Positions 53,561-62,682 of a DNA stretch of 64,000 nucleotides are shown in pieces (the first letter of the stretch is position 1; each line of letters starts with the position of its first letter). The notes beneath the pieces are model-generated. The model was not told the DNA's origin, did no database searches, and worked only from the letters and a program-made list of their open reading frames with translations. The DNA comes from Bacillus methanolicus PB1 (GTDB lineage: Bacteria > Bacillota > Bacilli > Bacillales > Cytobacillaceae): assembly GCF_000262755.1 (NCBI RefSeq), contig NZ_AFEU01000001.1, forward strand, positions 930,001-994,000, in the 5' to 3' direction. The translations under genes were made by a program, and so were the position numbers.

Positions 53561-54296
53561 TTCCTCTCGAAAGTTCAGTAAAACGTTCCTTCAATATGTT
53601 TCCGATCAACGGGTGGTATCCGAGATAATCGCATAATATATATTCCTTTTGTCCATCAGCGAAGCGGGCTTTAATGGTTTTTTCAATGGTATTCATTAAA
53701 ATTCCTGTAAAGAGCAGATATGGGATGATGAATATTTTTTTATAGCTGCTCTGCTTTGCAGTAAAAAGAGCCTCTTCCAAACCGGGTTTTGCAGCTGTTA
53801 AATAACATGTGTCTACCCTGTTTAATCCAGCTTTCCTTTTTAGGAGCTTTGCGATTTGGGTCAAGTCACGCTTTACGTCCGGATCGCTGCTCCCTCTTCC
53901 GATTAATAGAACCATAGAATCCTCACTTAATTTTTCCCTTGTTTCATGAAGCCGTTCAATCAAGATATCAATCATATGGTGGTGCACGCCAATTGGTCTG
54001 CCATATACCATTTCTACGTTCGGAAATCGTTTTCGGATTTGCTCAAGTTCGTTTGGAATATCTTCTTTTGCATGGACGGCAGTCAAGAGCAAGACAGGTA
54101 GAACAAAAATCTTAGTGGCGCCTCTTTGGACGCACCTTTCATATGCTTCTTCGATCGTGGGAGCCGCAAGTTCAAGAAAGCAATACTCCTGAATGGGAAC
54201 AGGATTTTGATCCATACATTTTTTTATAAAATCAATGGCCTGCTCACACGCTTTTTTCACCCTGCTTCCATGACATATATAAAGAATAGCTTCCAT
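53535..54296 (-). CDS. sirB: Sirohydrochlorin ferrochelatase SirB
   Basis: The 253-residue CbiX/SirB-type chelatase starts AILYICHGSRVKKACEQ with the metal-binding His. It holds two tandem chelatase halves (PVLLLTAVHAKEDIP and IPYLLFTGILMNTIEK). It inserts Fe2+ into sirohydrochlorin to give siroheme. The ATG overlaps the sumT stop as TAATG, so the genes are coupled. Equivalent to B. subtilis YlnE. Confidence 0.9.
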   Translation of the reverse strand: MEAILYICHGSRVKKACEQAIDFIKKCMDQNPVPIQEYCFLELAAPTIEEAYERCVQRGATKIFVLPVLLLTAVHAKEDIPNELEQIRKRFPNVEMVYGRPIGVHHHMIDILIERLHETREKLSEDSMVLLIGRGSSDPDVKRDLTQIAKLLKRKAGLNRVDTCYLTAAKPGLEEALFTAKQSSYKKIFIIPYLLFTGILMNTIEKTIKARFADGQKEYILCDYLGYHPLIGNILKERFTELSRGIENVSYYA

Positions 54297-55075
54297 TATA
54301 CTCCCTCGTTTACAAGCAGTTTTTCATCGATATTCAGCTGCTCGAACCAACTGATTTTCTCCCGCATCTTGACAACCTCTCCAATAATAATAAGAGTAGG
54401 ATTTTCAATTTTTTGCTTTACGGCTGTTTCTGCGGCAAATTCAAGAGTGCTTACGACCGTTTTTTGTTCGCGGAACGTTCCCCAATGAATGAATGCTACC
54501 GGCGTATTTGGATTTTTCCCATGTTCAAGCAGCTTTTGCTGGATGTAAGGAAGATTTTTTACCCCCATATAGATGGCGAGAGTATCGATCCCTTTTGCAA
54601 GTGCATCCCACTTATGGCTGTCTTCTTCACCGCTTTTTCGGTGGCCTGTAATGAAGGCAAATGATGAGCCGTACTCGCGATGTGTAACGGGAATGCCAGC
54701 ATATGCCGGCGCTGCTATTCCCGCTGTGATTCCCGGTACGATTTCAAACTGTACCCCATTTTTCACAAGATCTTCCGCCTCTTCTCCGCCCCTTCCAAAA
54801 ACGAATGGGTCCCCGCCTTTCAATCTCGTCACAATATTTCCTTTTTTTGCATACTTCACAAGAAAATGGTTGATTGTCTCTTGCTGCAGCAAATGAAAAC
54901 CTGGCAGCTTACCGCAGTAAATCAATTCCGCATTCGGTTTGGCATAGTTCAGCAATTCATTATTTATTAATCGATCGTATAAAATAACATCTGCTTCTTG
55001 GATACATCTCAATCCTTTTAATGTAATAAGCTCAGGATCACCAGGTCCTGCACCAACCAAGTAAACTTTCCCCAT
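54296..55075 (-). CDS. cobA: Uroporphyrinogen-III C-methyltransferase
   Basis: The 259-residue SAM-dependent SUMT has VYLVGAGPGDPELITLKG, VTRLKGGDPFVFGRGGEEAE and GITAGIAAPAYAGIPVTHR, all family signatures. It makes precorrin-2 from uroporphyrinogen III, the first siroheme step. The start is placed at the fourth-codon ATG (55075) since AGGGAAGG is then well spaced. Equivalent to B. subtilis YlnD. It is fed by HemD-type activity, one copy of which is encoded at 60151. Confidence 0.93.
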   Translation of the reverse strand: MGKVYLVGAGPGDPELITLKGLRCIQEADVILYDRLINNELLNYAKPNAELIYCGKLPGFHLLQQETINHFLVKYAKKGNIVTRLKGGDPFVFGRGGEEAEDLVKNGVQFEIVPGITAGIAAPAYAGIPVTHREYGSSFAFITGHRKSGEEDSHKWDALAKGIDTLAIYMGVKNLPYIQQKLLEHGKNPNTPVAFIHWGTFREQKTVVSTLEFAAETAVKQKIENPTLIIIGEVVKMREKISWFEQLNIDEKLLVNEGV

Positions 55076-55097
55076 TTTCTTCATCCTTCCCTCTTGC

Positions 55098-55313
55098 TTA
55101 AGCTGTTTCTAGACGCGATAACACAAACCCATTCCCTTTTCGAATTTTCTTCTTTTCATATAATGAAATATCGTGGATATCAGGTAGTTTCAAAAAGTGC
55201 TTCTCTATTTCTACTTCGACAAGGCGAAATGCATCTTCATCGTTTTCGGCTGCGATGACAACGTGAATGACCTCATTACCTATAAGTGTAACTTCAAACC
55301 GGTATAAATTCAT
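55098..55313 (-). CDS. DUF3906 family small protein
   Basis: This 71-residue protein (LYRFEVTLIGNEVIHVVIAA, EDAFRLVEVEIEKHFLKLP) matches the small DUF3906 family as I recall it from Bacillaceae sulfur operons. It has a beta-alpha-beta pattern and no cysteines. AAAGGTGAT precedes the ATG at 55313. It sits between sulfite reductase and sumT, so a role in sulfite reduction or siroheme delivery is plausible, but nothing is known. Confidence 0.75.
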   Translation of the reverse strand: MNLYRFEVTLIGNEVIHVVIAAENDEDAFRLVEVEIEKHFLKLPDIHDISLYEKKKIRKGNGFVLSRLETA

Positions 55314-55334
55314 AAGCCGATCACCTTTCAAAAG

Positions 55335-56954
55335 TTAAACTGCTACACTGCTTAATAGCAAATCCAGTTTTTCCTGCAGCGGAGAAGTTCCAACCCTTTC
55401 AACATAATTATAGAACGTCTCACCCGGCAGCTTCGTCTCATTAAAATGCAACAGAAGCTCTTTCAAAATAAATTCAAGCTGATGCGCTTCAACTTTGCCC
55501 TTTAGCCTTTCATTGTATTTTCCGTCATTATCCAGCGTACCCCCGACAAAAATTTCAAACGCCTCAACCATGACCTTTTCTTTGTTTTTCATCTTAATTC
55601 CCTGCAGCCCTATATCTGCAATTTGCCGCTGTCCGCAAGAGTTCGGACAGCCGACCATGTGAATGCGTACTGGGACGTCAAGATCCACTTCCTTATCTAA
55701 ATTCTCGGCAATCCTTTTCATTCTTTCTTTTGTTTCCACCAGCGCCAAGTTACAATACTCGATTCCGGTACATGAAACGGAATAGCCGACCACTTTATTC
55801 GGGGAGATCGGGAATTTTTTAAATAAATCTTCCTTAAGCAATGCATCAACATTTTCATCAGGTATGTTCGGAATAATCAGATTTTGAGAATTACAGTTTC
55901 TAAGTTCCCCATTCCCATAGATTTTCGATAAACGGGCAAATTCGAGTACATCATCAGGAGTTAAACGTCCGACAGGAATATTGACTCCCACAAAATTCAA
56001 GCCGGCCTGCTTTTGTTTGTGAACCCCATAATAGTACCCGGCGCTCCATCCTTTCACCGCATCTTCTCCTTTTTCCGGAAGCGGGCCTGTATATTCCAAA
56101 AGCTTTTCCTTAAATTTTTCAGGACCCCAATCTGCAACAAGAAATTTCATACGCGCACGGTGCCGCTTTTCACGATAGCCATAATCACGGAATATGGTAG
56201 TGACCGCTATAGCTACTTTTAATGTTTGTTCCGGTGTTATAAATACATCAAGCGTCTCTGCCAGCTTCGGTACGGAAGATAATCCGCCGCCGACTTTCAC
56301 GTGGAAGCCTGCTACTTTTTCGCCGTTTATTTCTTTATAAGCAGGTACGAATGATAAGTCATGAATTTCGGCATTTGAAGAATTATACACGTTCGAGCTG
56401 ATGGATACTTTGTACTTGCGGGGAAGATTTGAAAAATCCTCATTCAATTGGAAAAACTCGTAAACTTCCCTTACTATATCTCTCGTATCGAACAGTTCAT
56501 CAGGATCAATTCCTGACAGAGGATTTCCTACAATGTTTCTTGTTATATCTCCGCAAGCACCTGCCGTAGACAAGCCCACTTTTTTAAGGCGATCAAAAAT
56601 ATCGGGAATTTGTTCAATCGTCAGCCAGTGAAATTGTACTGCTTGTCTTGTTGTAATATCATAGACTCCCCTTCCGTAATCTTTAGCTATATTCGCCAGT
56701 GTTACTGCCTGCTCATTCGTTAAAATGCCCGATGGAATGGTAACACGCATCATAAAATAGCCATCTTCTTTCGGCCTCTGTAAATACAGACCCGCCCACT
56801 TGAACATATCCCATTCTTCCTTCGGGATTGAACTGAAACCGTTCTCGGCATAGTACGGAATATCATCAAAGATCTTTAGGCCGTCTTTTTGAAGCTTTTT
56901 AATTTCTGTTTTATTAAGGTTTGGATTATCTCTCCAAATTTTTTCATATGCCAT
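55335..56954 (-). CDS. Ferredoxin-type sulfite (nitrite/sulfite) reductase
   Basis: The 539-residue siroheme and [4Fe-4S] enzyme has the cluster cysteines in SCTGIEYCNLA and CPNSCGQRQIADIG near residues 420-470, and two ferredoxin-like halves (TTRQAVQFHWLTIEQIPDIF). It reduces sulfite to sulfide with six electrons, probably from ferredoxin; no CysJ flavoprotein is present. ATG 56954 with GGGGGAAAACC is taken as start. A nitrite reductase activity cannot be excluded from sequence, but the cysH-sat-cysC context favours sulfite. Confidence 0.9.
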   Translation of the reverse strand: MAYEKIWRDNPNLNKTEIKKLQKDGLKIFDDIPYYAENGFSSIPKEEWDMFKWAGLYLQRPKEDGYFMMRVTIPSGILTNEQAVTLANIAKDYGRGVYDITTRQAVQFHWLTIEQIPDIFDRLKKVGLSTAGACGDITRNIVGNPLSGIDPDELFDTRDIVREVYEFFQLNEDFSNLPRKYKVSISSNVYNSSNAEIHDLSFVPAYKEINGEKVAGFHVKVGGGLSSVPKLAETLDVFITPEQTLKVAIAVTTIFRDYGYREKRHRARMKFLVADWGPEKFKEKLLEYTGPLPEKGEDAVKGWSAGYYYGVHKQKQAGLNFVGVNIPVGRLTPDDVLEFARLSKIYGNGELRNCNSQNLIIPNIPDENVDALLKEDLFKKFPISPNKVVGYSVSCTGIEYCNLALVETKERMKRIAENLDKEVDLDVPVRIHMVGCPNSCGQRQIADIGLQGIKMKNKEKVMVEAFEIFVGGTLDNDGKYNERLKGKVEAHQLEFILKELLLHFNETKLPGETFYNYVERVGTSPLQEKLDLLLSSVAV

Positions 56955-56971
56955 GGTTTTCCCCCTTATAC

Positions 56972-57571
56972 TTAAATAAAATTTCTTTTCGTTAAGTAGC
57001 TGATTAACTGCTCGACACATTCTTCAATTGAAAAACGATCTGTTTCAAGTACAACCTCTGGATTCTCCGGTTCCTCATACGGAGAGTCAATGCCGGTAAA
57101 ATTATTTATCAATCCATTTCGTGCTTTTTGATAAAGACCTTTTGGATCTCGGTTTTCACATACTTCTATTGGGCATTTAACGTAAACCTCGATAAATTCA
57201 TCTTCTTCCAGGAGATTTCGGACGAGCTTACGGTCCTCCTTAAACGGTGAAATAAACGCAGTTAAAACAACCTGGCCGCTGTCAACGAATAATTTAGCCA
57301 CTTCCCCGATCCTGCGGATATTTTCTTTTCTGTCTTCCTCCGAAAAACCAAGATCTTTGTTTAAACCATGGCGGATATTATCGCCATCAAGCACATAGTT
57401 GCTGATTCCGTTTTTATAAAGCTCCTTTGCCAATTGGTTCGCCACTGTCGATTTTCCTGAGCCTGACAGTCCCGTAAACCAAATAACAAAACTATGATGG
57501 GCGTTTTGCACCCTTCGAAATTCTTTTGTAATAGATAATTCATGCCATGTAACGTTTGAGCTTGCAGCCAA
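56972..57571 (-). CDS. cysC: Adenylyl-sulfate kinase
   Basis: The 199-residue APS kinase has P-loop GLSGSGKST, the [16 protein letters not shown] signature and [13 protein letters not shown]. It phosphorylates APS to PAPS. Start TTG 57571 behind AAAGGAGGA. It lies 20 bp after sat. If the operon's CysH reduces APS directly, CysC may instead supply PAPS for other uses. Confidence 0.94.
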   Translation of the reverse strand: MAASSNVTWHELSITKEFRRVQNAHHSFVIWFTGLSGSGKSTVANQLAKELYKNGISNYVLDGDNIRHGLNKDLGFSEEDRKENIRRIGEVAKLFVDSGQVVLTAFISPFKEDRKLVRNLLEEDEFIEVYVKCPIEVCENRDPKGLYQKARNGLINNFTGIDSPYEEPENPEVVLETDRFSIEECVEQLISYLTKRNFI

Positions 57572-57591
57572 TATGAGTCCTCCTTTTTCCG

Positions 57592-58740
57592 TTATACTTG
57601 TACCGCTGTTTTCTTCATTCCTTTAATCAACACTTCTATTACTTCTTTCCGGCTGAAGGTGCTTGGCGGGATTTCCCCATTGCGCAGCATCTCTCTGACT
57701 TTTGTTCCGGATAAAATAACATGATGTTCTTTATCATGCGGACATGTTTTCGTTGATGCCATGTTTTCGCATTTATTGCAATAAAAGCTATGTTCATAGA
57801 ATAAAAGAGTGATCCCAAGTTCTTCTTCCGTGAAGTTACTGAAAATCTTTTGGGCATCATACGTTCCGTAAAAGTTTCCTACACCCGCATGATCCCGGCC
57901 TACAATAAAATGGGTGCAGCCGTAATTTTTTCTTACAAGTGCGTGGAATACAGCTTCCCTTGGTCCGGCATATCTCATGGCAGCCGGAAACACTGATAGA
58001 AATACTCGGTCTTTAGGGTAATAATGGTCAAGCAAAACCTGATAGCTTTCCATCCTTATATCAGCGGGGATATCATCGGACTTCGTTTCACCAACGAGCG
58101 GATTCAACAATAGCCCATCTACAATTTCAAGTGCCGATTTTTGAATATATTCATGGGCTCTGTGAACCGGATTCCTTGTTTGAAAGCCGACAACTGTATT
58201 CCATCCCTTTTCTTGAAAAACCTTTCTCGTATCTTTGGGATCCAGATAAAATTCCTGAAACTTTTCGCGTTCAATTCTTTTTACTAGCTGGATTTCTCCC
58301 CCAATGTAAACGTTGCCTCTGTTGTACAGTTTTTGAACGCCGGGATGTTCATCACTTTCAGTTCGATATACAGCCAATGCTTCCTTTCTTTTGTCAGGTT
58401 CATATATATCGGAAACCTTTATCACTCCGTACGAAATCCCATTGTTCACCAGCCTTGCTTCTTCACCTATTGATATGTTTTTAGCCTGCTCCTCTGTCAC
58501 CGGCAGTGTAATCGGAATGCTCCATACAATTCCGTTTGAAAGACGCATTTCTTCCACAACCGAGTCATAATCCTTTTGAGTCAAAAATCCTTCTATCGGG
58601 CTATAGCCTCCGGTACCGATCAACTCCAGATCGCTTAATGCAATACCATCCAATTCAATTTCTTTTTCAATATGGTAAATATTGTGATCGGGGTTCCAAC
58701 GGTTGATCAATGTTCCCCCATGCGGTTTACTTAAAGTCAT
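57592..58740 (-). CDS. sat: Sulfate adenylyltransferase (ATP sulfurylase)
   Basis: The 382-residue enzyme has [12 protein letters not shown] with the HxxH nucleotide-binding motif, [18 protein letters not shown] and a CxxC..C..H zinc-like site ([16 protein letters not shown]). It makes APS from sulfate and ATP. ATG 58740 with GGGAGGAAT is the start. It lies 60 bp after cysH. Monofunctional bacterial Sat type, as in B. subtilis. Confidence 0.95.
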   Translation of the reverse strand: MTLSKPHGGTLINRWNPDHNIYHIEKEIELDGIALSDLELIGTGGYSPIEGFLTQKDYDSVVEEMRLSNGIVWSIPITLPVTEEQAKNISIGEEARLVNNGISYGVIKVSDIYEPDKRKEALAVYRTESDEHPGVQKLYNRGNVYIGGEIQLVKRIEREKFQEFYLDPKDTRKVFQEKGWNTVVGFQTRNPVHRAHEYIQKSALEIVDGLLLNPLVGETKSDDIPADIRMESYQVLLDHYYPKDRVFLSVFPAAMRYAGPREAVFHALVRKNYGCTHFIVGRDHAGVGNFYGTYDAQKIFSNFTEEELGITLLFYEHSFYCNKCENMASTKTCPHDKEHHVILSGTKVREMLRNGEIPPSTFSRKEVIEVLIKGMKKTAVQV

Positions 58741-58800
58741 TGTTATTCCTCCCAATTGTATTCATTTCTGGAATGAATGAAATATTTATGTTTACTGGCC

Positions 58801-59514
58801 TCATGTATGCAGTCCGCATTCGGTTTTCCCTGTCCCGCTCCAGCGCCCCGACCTTAAATCAGCTTCATTTATTACAGGTTTAGTGCATTTTTCACACCCA
58901 ATGCTCGGGTATCCTTGGTCATGCAAAATGTTATATGGCAGCCCTTGTTTATGGGCATAGCGCCAGACATCCTTCCATGTCCAATGGATGAGCGGACAAA
59001 TTTTTATCGATTTGAATTTATTGTCTTTATTAATGAATTGAGTGTTCTTTCTTGTTTCAGACTGTTCCCTTCTTAAGCCCGATAACCAGGCTGATGCTCC
59101 TGAAAGGACTTCATTTAGCGGGATCACTTTTCTTATTTCACAGCATTTGTTCGGCTCTCTCTCCCATAATTTATCTCCGTACTGCAAGGCCTGTTCTTCA
59201 AGTGTAAGCGCAGGCTTCTTTATCTCTATCCGCAATCGTGGATACCGGTTCTTTACCTTTTCTATTAATTCATACGTCTCTTTGAAATGAAGATCAGTAT
59301 CTAAGAAAACTACCCTTGCCTGCTCATAAACTTTTGAAATTAAATCAATCATGACAATTCCTTCAATCCCAAAGCTGCAGGCATATACCAATTCATCTCC
59401 ATAGTGGGAATAGGCCCACTCCAAAACCTCCAAAGCCCCTTTTGTTTCATTATCTATTGAAAAATCTACAGGGGTAAATGTTTCAAAATTTTCGTATACC
59501 AATAAATTACTCAT
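58801..59514 (-). CDS. cysH: APS/PAPS reductase
   Basis: This 237-residue reductase has the ATP-pyrophosphatase-like fold ([16 protein letters not shown]), an iron-sulfur cysteine set ([11 protein letters not shown] and GCEKCTKPV) and the catalytic C-terminal ECGLHT. The [4Fe-4S] motif marks the APS-reducing type, as in B. subtilis CysH. ATG 59514 has TTGGAGGCAG upstream. It is the first gene of the operon. A terminator-like hairpin (59527-59580) stands directly in front and the SAM riboswitch about 360 bp upstream. Confidence 0.93.
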   Translation of the reverse strand: MSNLLVYENFETFTPVDFSIDNETKGALEVLEWAYSHYGDELVYACSFGIEGIVMIDLISKVYEQARVVFLDTDLHFKETYELIEKVKNRYPRLRIEIKKPALTLEEQALQYGDKLWEREPNKCCEIRKVIPLNEVLSGASAWLSGLRREQSETRKNTQFINKDNKFKSIKICPLIHWTWKDVWRYAHKQGLPYNILHDQGYPSIGCEKCTKPVINEADLRSGRWSGTGKTECGLHT

Positions 59515-59526
59515 ATTAACTGCCTC

Positions 59527-59580
59527 CAATAAAAAAAGCAGTATTAACAAAAGATCATTGATGATCATCGTTAATACCGC
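59527..59580 (-). terminator. Terminator-like hairpin directly before cysH
   Basis: On the minus strand GCGGTATTAACG and GTTAATACTGC form a stem around a GATGATCATC palindrome, followed by TTTTTTTATT. It ends just before the cysH ribosome site. It looks like a regulated attenuator independent of the S-box terminator; a T-box or other known leader was not recognised upstream of it. Confidence 0.65.
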
Positions 59581-59633
59581 CTCTAGTTTGTCTAGTCAGC
59601 TTAGTATTTCTTATTTATTTGTGATTAAGAAAT

Positions 59634-59737
59634 GTGCAAGCTCCTTGTTTTGCCCGGCAGCTGTTTACGGGCTTGCCTGTGAAGCCGTTTTTGTCTTCCT
59701 TAGCAGGATCGACGCGACTTCGAGCTGCCAAAGCACC
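59634..59737. repeat. Structured intergenic repeat, degenerate copy 2
   Basis: GCAAGCTCCTTG, GCCCGGCAGCTG, CCTGTGAAGCCG and GACGCGACTTCGAG line up in order with the copy at 1251-1380 (GCAAGCGCCTTG, GCCCGACAGCTG, CCGGTGAAGTCG, GACGTGACCTCGAG). It has decayed; the inner hairpin is lost. It lies between the S-box and cysH. Confidence 0.6.
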
Positions 59738-59875
59738 ACTTTATCAAATCATGTTTTTCTCAAGATGCTCGAGTAAGTCTTTTCAAGGATGAAAACTGGC
59801 CAGGCGCTTGATGTTAGACATCGTGGCTAAACCATTAGTGTTTATCTGCTTTAAACAATATAAAACTATAAAACA

Positions 59876-60033
59876 TAAAATTCTTTCCATTTTGGAAAGA
59901 ATTATCAGGTAAAGTATTGATATAAACCTTATCTTCCAAAATGATTTACATTTTGTTGGATTTAGCACCTTGCTGAATTTGCAGGTTGCCGGGTTTCATA
60001 GGGCCAATTCCCTCCACCGCTCTTGATAAGTCT
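59876..60033 (-). promoter_or_regulatory. SAM-I (S-box) riboswitch of the sulfur operon
   Basis: On the minus strand CTTATCAAGAGCGGTGGAGG, GGCCCTATGAAACCCGGCAA and CAGCAAGGTGCTAAATCC are the conserved S-box P1-P3 and core elements. A terminator AATTCTTTCC-AAAAT-GGAAAGAATT with a T-rich tail follows (59878-59903). High SAM should stop transcription. B. subtilis cysH also has an S-box leader. It is separated from cysH by about 300 bp. Confidence 0.9.
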
Positions 60034-60109
60034 GATTATTATTAATAATAACAAAATTATTTATAATGTCAATACAGTTTTCATATAAAGTTTATCGGAA
60101 ATGTATTTT

Positions 60110-60172
60110 TTTAAGGGGTCTTGCCCTTGTCCTTTAACGCTTTAATGCGACTATGGAGCCAGACCGCTTTTT
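60110..60172. repeat. REP-like hairpin overlapping the hemD-like gene end
   Basis: GGGGTCTTGCCC, CTTTAACGCTTTAATGCG and GGAGCCAGACCGC. The last codons and stop of the 60151 gene lie inside the palindrome, so insertion of the element may have set the C-terminus. Confidence 0.55.
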
Positions 60173-60972
60173 TCATGATAATACTGAGCCAGGGATATAA
60201 TTGCACTTCCCATTCGTTCATATTCAGGAACGACTATCCGTTCAATACCTTCTTCTTTTAAAGCTTGAGCGGTAACTCTTCCTACCGCAACAGCAATAAC
60301 ATTATCAGCGAAAGCCTTCAGAATGTCTTGCTCGACACCCTTTTCCCGGACATAACTCATGAAAAACCTGGCCTGCGGTCTACTTGTAAAATTGACGGCA
60401 TCAATATCCCCGCTCAATATTTCAGAGACTAATTGTTCCATCACTTCAGGATTCGGAGGAACATGTTTATACGGAAGAATCTCCCTATACTCGCACCCTT
60501 GCTCATCCAGCCATTGAATAAGCGTCGGAGCAGGATCCCCATGTAATTGCAAAGCTACTTTGCATCCTTTCAAATCATGAACAGCAAGCTGCCTTAATAA
60601 CCCGGCTGTACTTCCATCATCATCGCGGACGATCGGTGTAATCTCCATTTTTTTTAGAAAATTAACGGTTTTATAACCCCTGGCTGCGACATTTGCCTTC
60701 CTTAAAGCTTCAATAAATTGTTGTTCATATCCCATTTTTCCTGCAATGTTATAAAGTGTATCCATACCTATACCTGTCGTACAGATTATCCAATCAAAGC
60801 TTCCTGATACTAAAGATTTTATGTCTGATTCAACATTCGAATCATCAAGAAGAACGGTGCCTTGGGCAGGTCGTACAAGCGGGATTCCCCCAAGATTTTC
60901 AATAATTTTACTTAATTCTTCATTTTTACGCTGCCCTACTAAAGCAATTCTTTTTCCAGCTAATTTTTTCAA
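60151..60972 (-). CDS. hemD: Uroporphyrinogen-III synthase family protein
   Basis: A 273-residue HemD-type protein with two alpha/beta halves: KRIALVGQRKNEELSKIIENLGG at the start, WIICTTGIGMDTL, and VNFTSRPQARFFMSYV and AVGRVTAQALKEEG in the second half. It would cyclise hydroxymethylbilane to uroporphyrinogen III, the precursor of siroheme and heme. It is not in the heme operon; its place upstream of the siroheme/sulfite operon suggests a second HemD dedicated to siroheme. It is also possible that it is a regulatory HemD-like protein. No other gene shares its transcript. Confidence 0.82.
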   Translation of the reverse strand: MKKLAGKRIALVGQRKNEELSKIIENLGGIPLVRPAQGTVLLDDSNVESDIKSLVSGSFDWIICTTGIGMDTLYNIAGKMGYEQQFIEALRKANVAARGYKTVNFLKKMEITPIVRDDDGSTAGLLRQLAVHDLKGCKVALQLHGDPAPTLIQWLDEQGCEYREILPYKHVPPNPEVMEQLVSEILSGDIDAVNFTSRPQARFFMSYVREKGVEQDILKAFADNVIAVAVGRVTAQALKEEGIERIVVPEYERMGSAIISLAQYYHEKSGLAP

Positions 60973-61178
60973 AATTAATCGCCCATCCTTATCGATATTT
61001 TGGTTGGAACTGCTATTAACTTTCCTCCAATTTTTTTATCGTTGCAAGATCAATCATTTCAATTAATAGATTATTAGGCAAACAGTATGATCCCTCCTCA
61101 TATGATTGGATTTTACTGAAAATTATTTATATTCATTTTAATGAAAAAGCATTTTAATTTAAAGGGGCAGTGTGAAAA

Positions 61179-61236
61179 AAAGAGTCAGACACCCCTCATG
61201 GACGATTTTCTTTGATGGGTGTCCGGCACTTTATTA
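61179..61236. repeat. REP-like hairpin with GTCAGACACC / GGTGTCCGGCAC tips
   Basis: GAGTCAGACACCCCTCATGG pairs imperfectly with TTGATGGGTGTCCGGCAC. 60973-61178 holds the hemD-like gene's promoter region and no gene. Confidence 0.65.
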
Positions 61237-61283
61237 AGTTTTTTAAACGGTGATATAATATTGAAAAAACCGGAGGTGTGCCC

Positions 61284-61781
61284 GTGAGAACCCCTGATGA
61301 ATCTAAAAGATATACCTACAAAGATTGGTTGGATTGGGAAGGCCGTTGGGAACTCATTTATGGTAAAGCGTACAATCTGACCCCTGCTCCATCTTCAGAA
61401 CATCAATTTATTGCAGGAGAACTGTTCCATCGTTTAAAACTTTTCTTCGGAAACAAGGATTGTCATGTGATGATATCTCCTTTTGATGTATATCTTAGTG
61501 AAAACAATGATTTTGAAAACCCCGACCATGTGGTTCAGTCTGACATTTCTGTGATTAGCAATAAAAATCAGATCGTGAAAAAAGGAAGCTATGGTGCACC
61601 ATCGTTGGTTGTAGAAGTTTTATCTCGTTCAACTGCATTGAAAGATTATAATGAAAAATTTAATATTTATCAGCAATTCGGCGTTAACGAATATTGGATT
61701 GTTGATCCAACAAACAAAATCTGCCACGTTCACGGCTTACTATATCCGCTTGAGCATCGTATTCATCATATCGCAATGTAA
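61284..61781 (+). pseudogene. Uma2 family gene, 3' end lost at a junction
   Basis: GTG 61284 behind GGAGGTG begins an Uma2 protein: YTYKDWLDWEGRWELIYGKAY, VVQSDISVIS, PSLVVEVLSRSTALKDYNEKF and YWIVDPTNKI. The homology ends at about 61725, where a normal member goes on some 35-40 residues. The remaining codons (CHVHGLLYPLEHRIHHIAM) are the antisense of the neighbouring SRPBCC gene, so they are not native. The nuclease core motifs are all present; the C-terminus is artificial. Confidence 0.72.
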
Positions 61782-61902
61782 CCGTTTTGCCTTGTTCCCA
61801 TCTTTCAGTACTCGATGAGAACCAAAAATTCCCGATTTTTGAAGGGTCTATAAATGCCTCAAATACTTCATTAGCCGGCTTTAATATTTTCATTTTTCGC
61901 AA
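61684..61902 (-). pseudogene. SRPBCC/AHSA1 family gene, 3' end lost at the same junction
   Basis: The minus-strand frame opens with MKILKPANEVFEAFIDPSKIGNFWFSSSTERWEQGKTVTLRYDEYDAQADI, the start of an AHSA1-like (SRPBCC) lipid/ligand-binding domain. At about 61740 it runs into VSRERGRFCLLDQQSNIR, which is antisense Uma2 sequence. Normal members have about 140 residues, so two thirds are missing. A weak ribosome site precedes it. Confidence 0.7.
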
Positions 61903-62008
61903 GGTTTTTCATAAGATATCAACTCACTTTCAATGTATCTTATTGTTTCTCATCAAATCCTAATAAATCCTATTAAAATTCTGAACTTAAGAGCTAAAAA
62001 AGTGTCAC

Positions 62009-62047
62009 CAAAACAGCCCCTATGGGTTATCCATGGGGCTATTAATT
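62009..62047 (-). terminator. Terminator of the VOC gene
   Basis: TAGCCCC-ATGGATAACCCATA-GGGGCTG followed by TTTTGG on the minus strand. Confidence 0.7.
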
Positions 62048-62068
62048 ATTCCAGAAAAAAATTATAAT

Positions 62069-62494
62069 TTATTGTTGACCCTCAGTGTAAATTTGAAAGG
62101 TTACACCAAACTTGTCCGTTACAATCCCGTAAGCAGGGCTAAAAAAGGTTTCCTGCAATGGCATTTTTACTTGGCCGTCTTGCTGCAAGGATTCAAAAAT
62201 TTGGTTTGATTTTTCGATGTCGTTAGTTGTAATACAAATCGTAACTTGATCTCCAATTTGACTGGTTTGACCTGGAAATGTATCTGAAAACATGAGGTCC
62301 GTTTCGCCAACCTTTATCATTGCGTGTGCCACAAGTTCCTTTGCTTCTTTTGGCAAAGGAAATTCAGGATTTTCCGGCATTTCTCCAAAAGTTTGGTAAA
62401 AAAGGAGTTTCGCATCCAATGCCTTTTCGTAAAATTGGATAGCTTCCTTTGCATTACCGTTCATCATTAAATAGGGGGACAATCGTAATGTCAT
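62069..62494 (-). CDS. VOC superfamily (PhnB-like) protein
   Basis: This 141-residue protein has the paired beta-alpha-beta-beta-beta modules of the VOC/glyoxalase fold, opening with RLSPYLMMNGNAKEAIQFYEKAL, and AYGIVTDKFGVTFQIYTEGQ at the end, as in PhnB/3-demethylubiquinone-methyltransferase-like members. Many of these are of unknown function; some bind antibiotics or metals. ATG 62494 is chosen because AAGGAGCTG stands before it. Confidence 0.85.
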   Translation of the reverse strand: MTLRLSPYLMMNGNAKEAIQFYEKALDAKLLFYQTFGEMPENPEFPLPKEAKELVAHAMIKVGETDLMFSDTFPGQTSQIGDQVTICITTNDIEKSNQIFESLQQDGQVKMPLQETFFSPAYGIVTDKFGVTFQIYTEGQQ

Positions 62495-62682
62495 AATTAA
62501 ACAGCTCCTTAGTTCTAATTTTTTTACAATACTTAAATAACTTCTAAACCTACATTTGGACTTGCAAGTGGTAGTAATCACTCTCCCATTATTACCTATA
62601 ATTGTATTTTAAAACAGGGAACATATGTTCGTCAATAGGAACTTAATTAACTTTTTTCTTACTGATTTTTTAAATCGATTCA

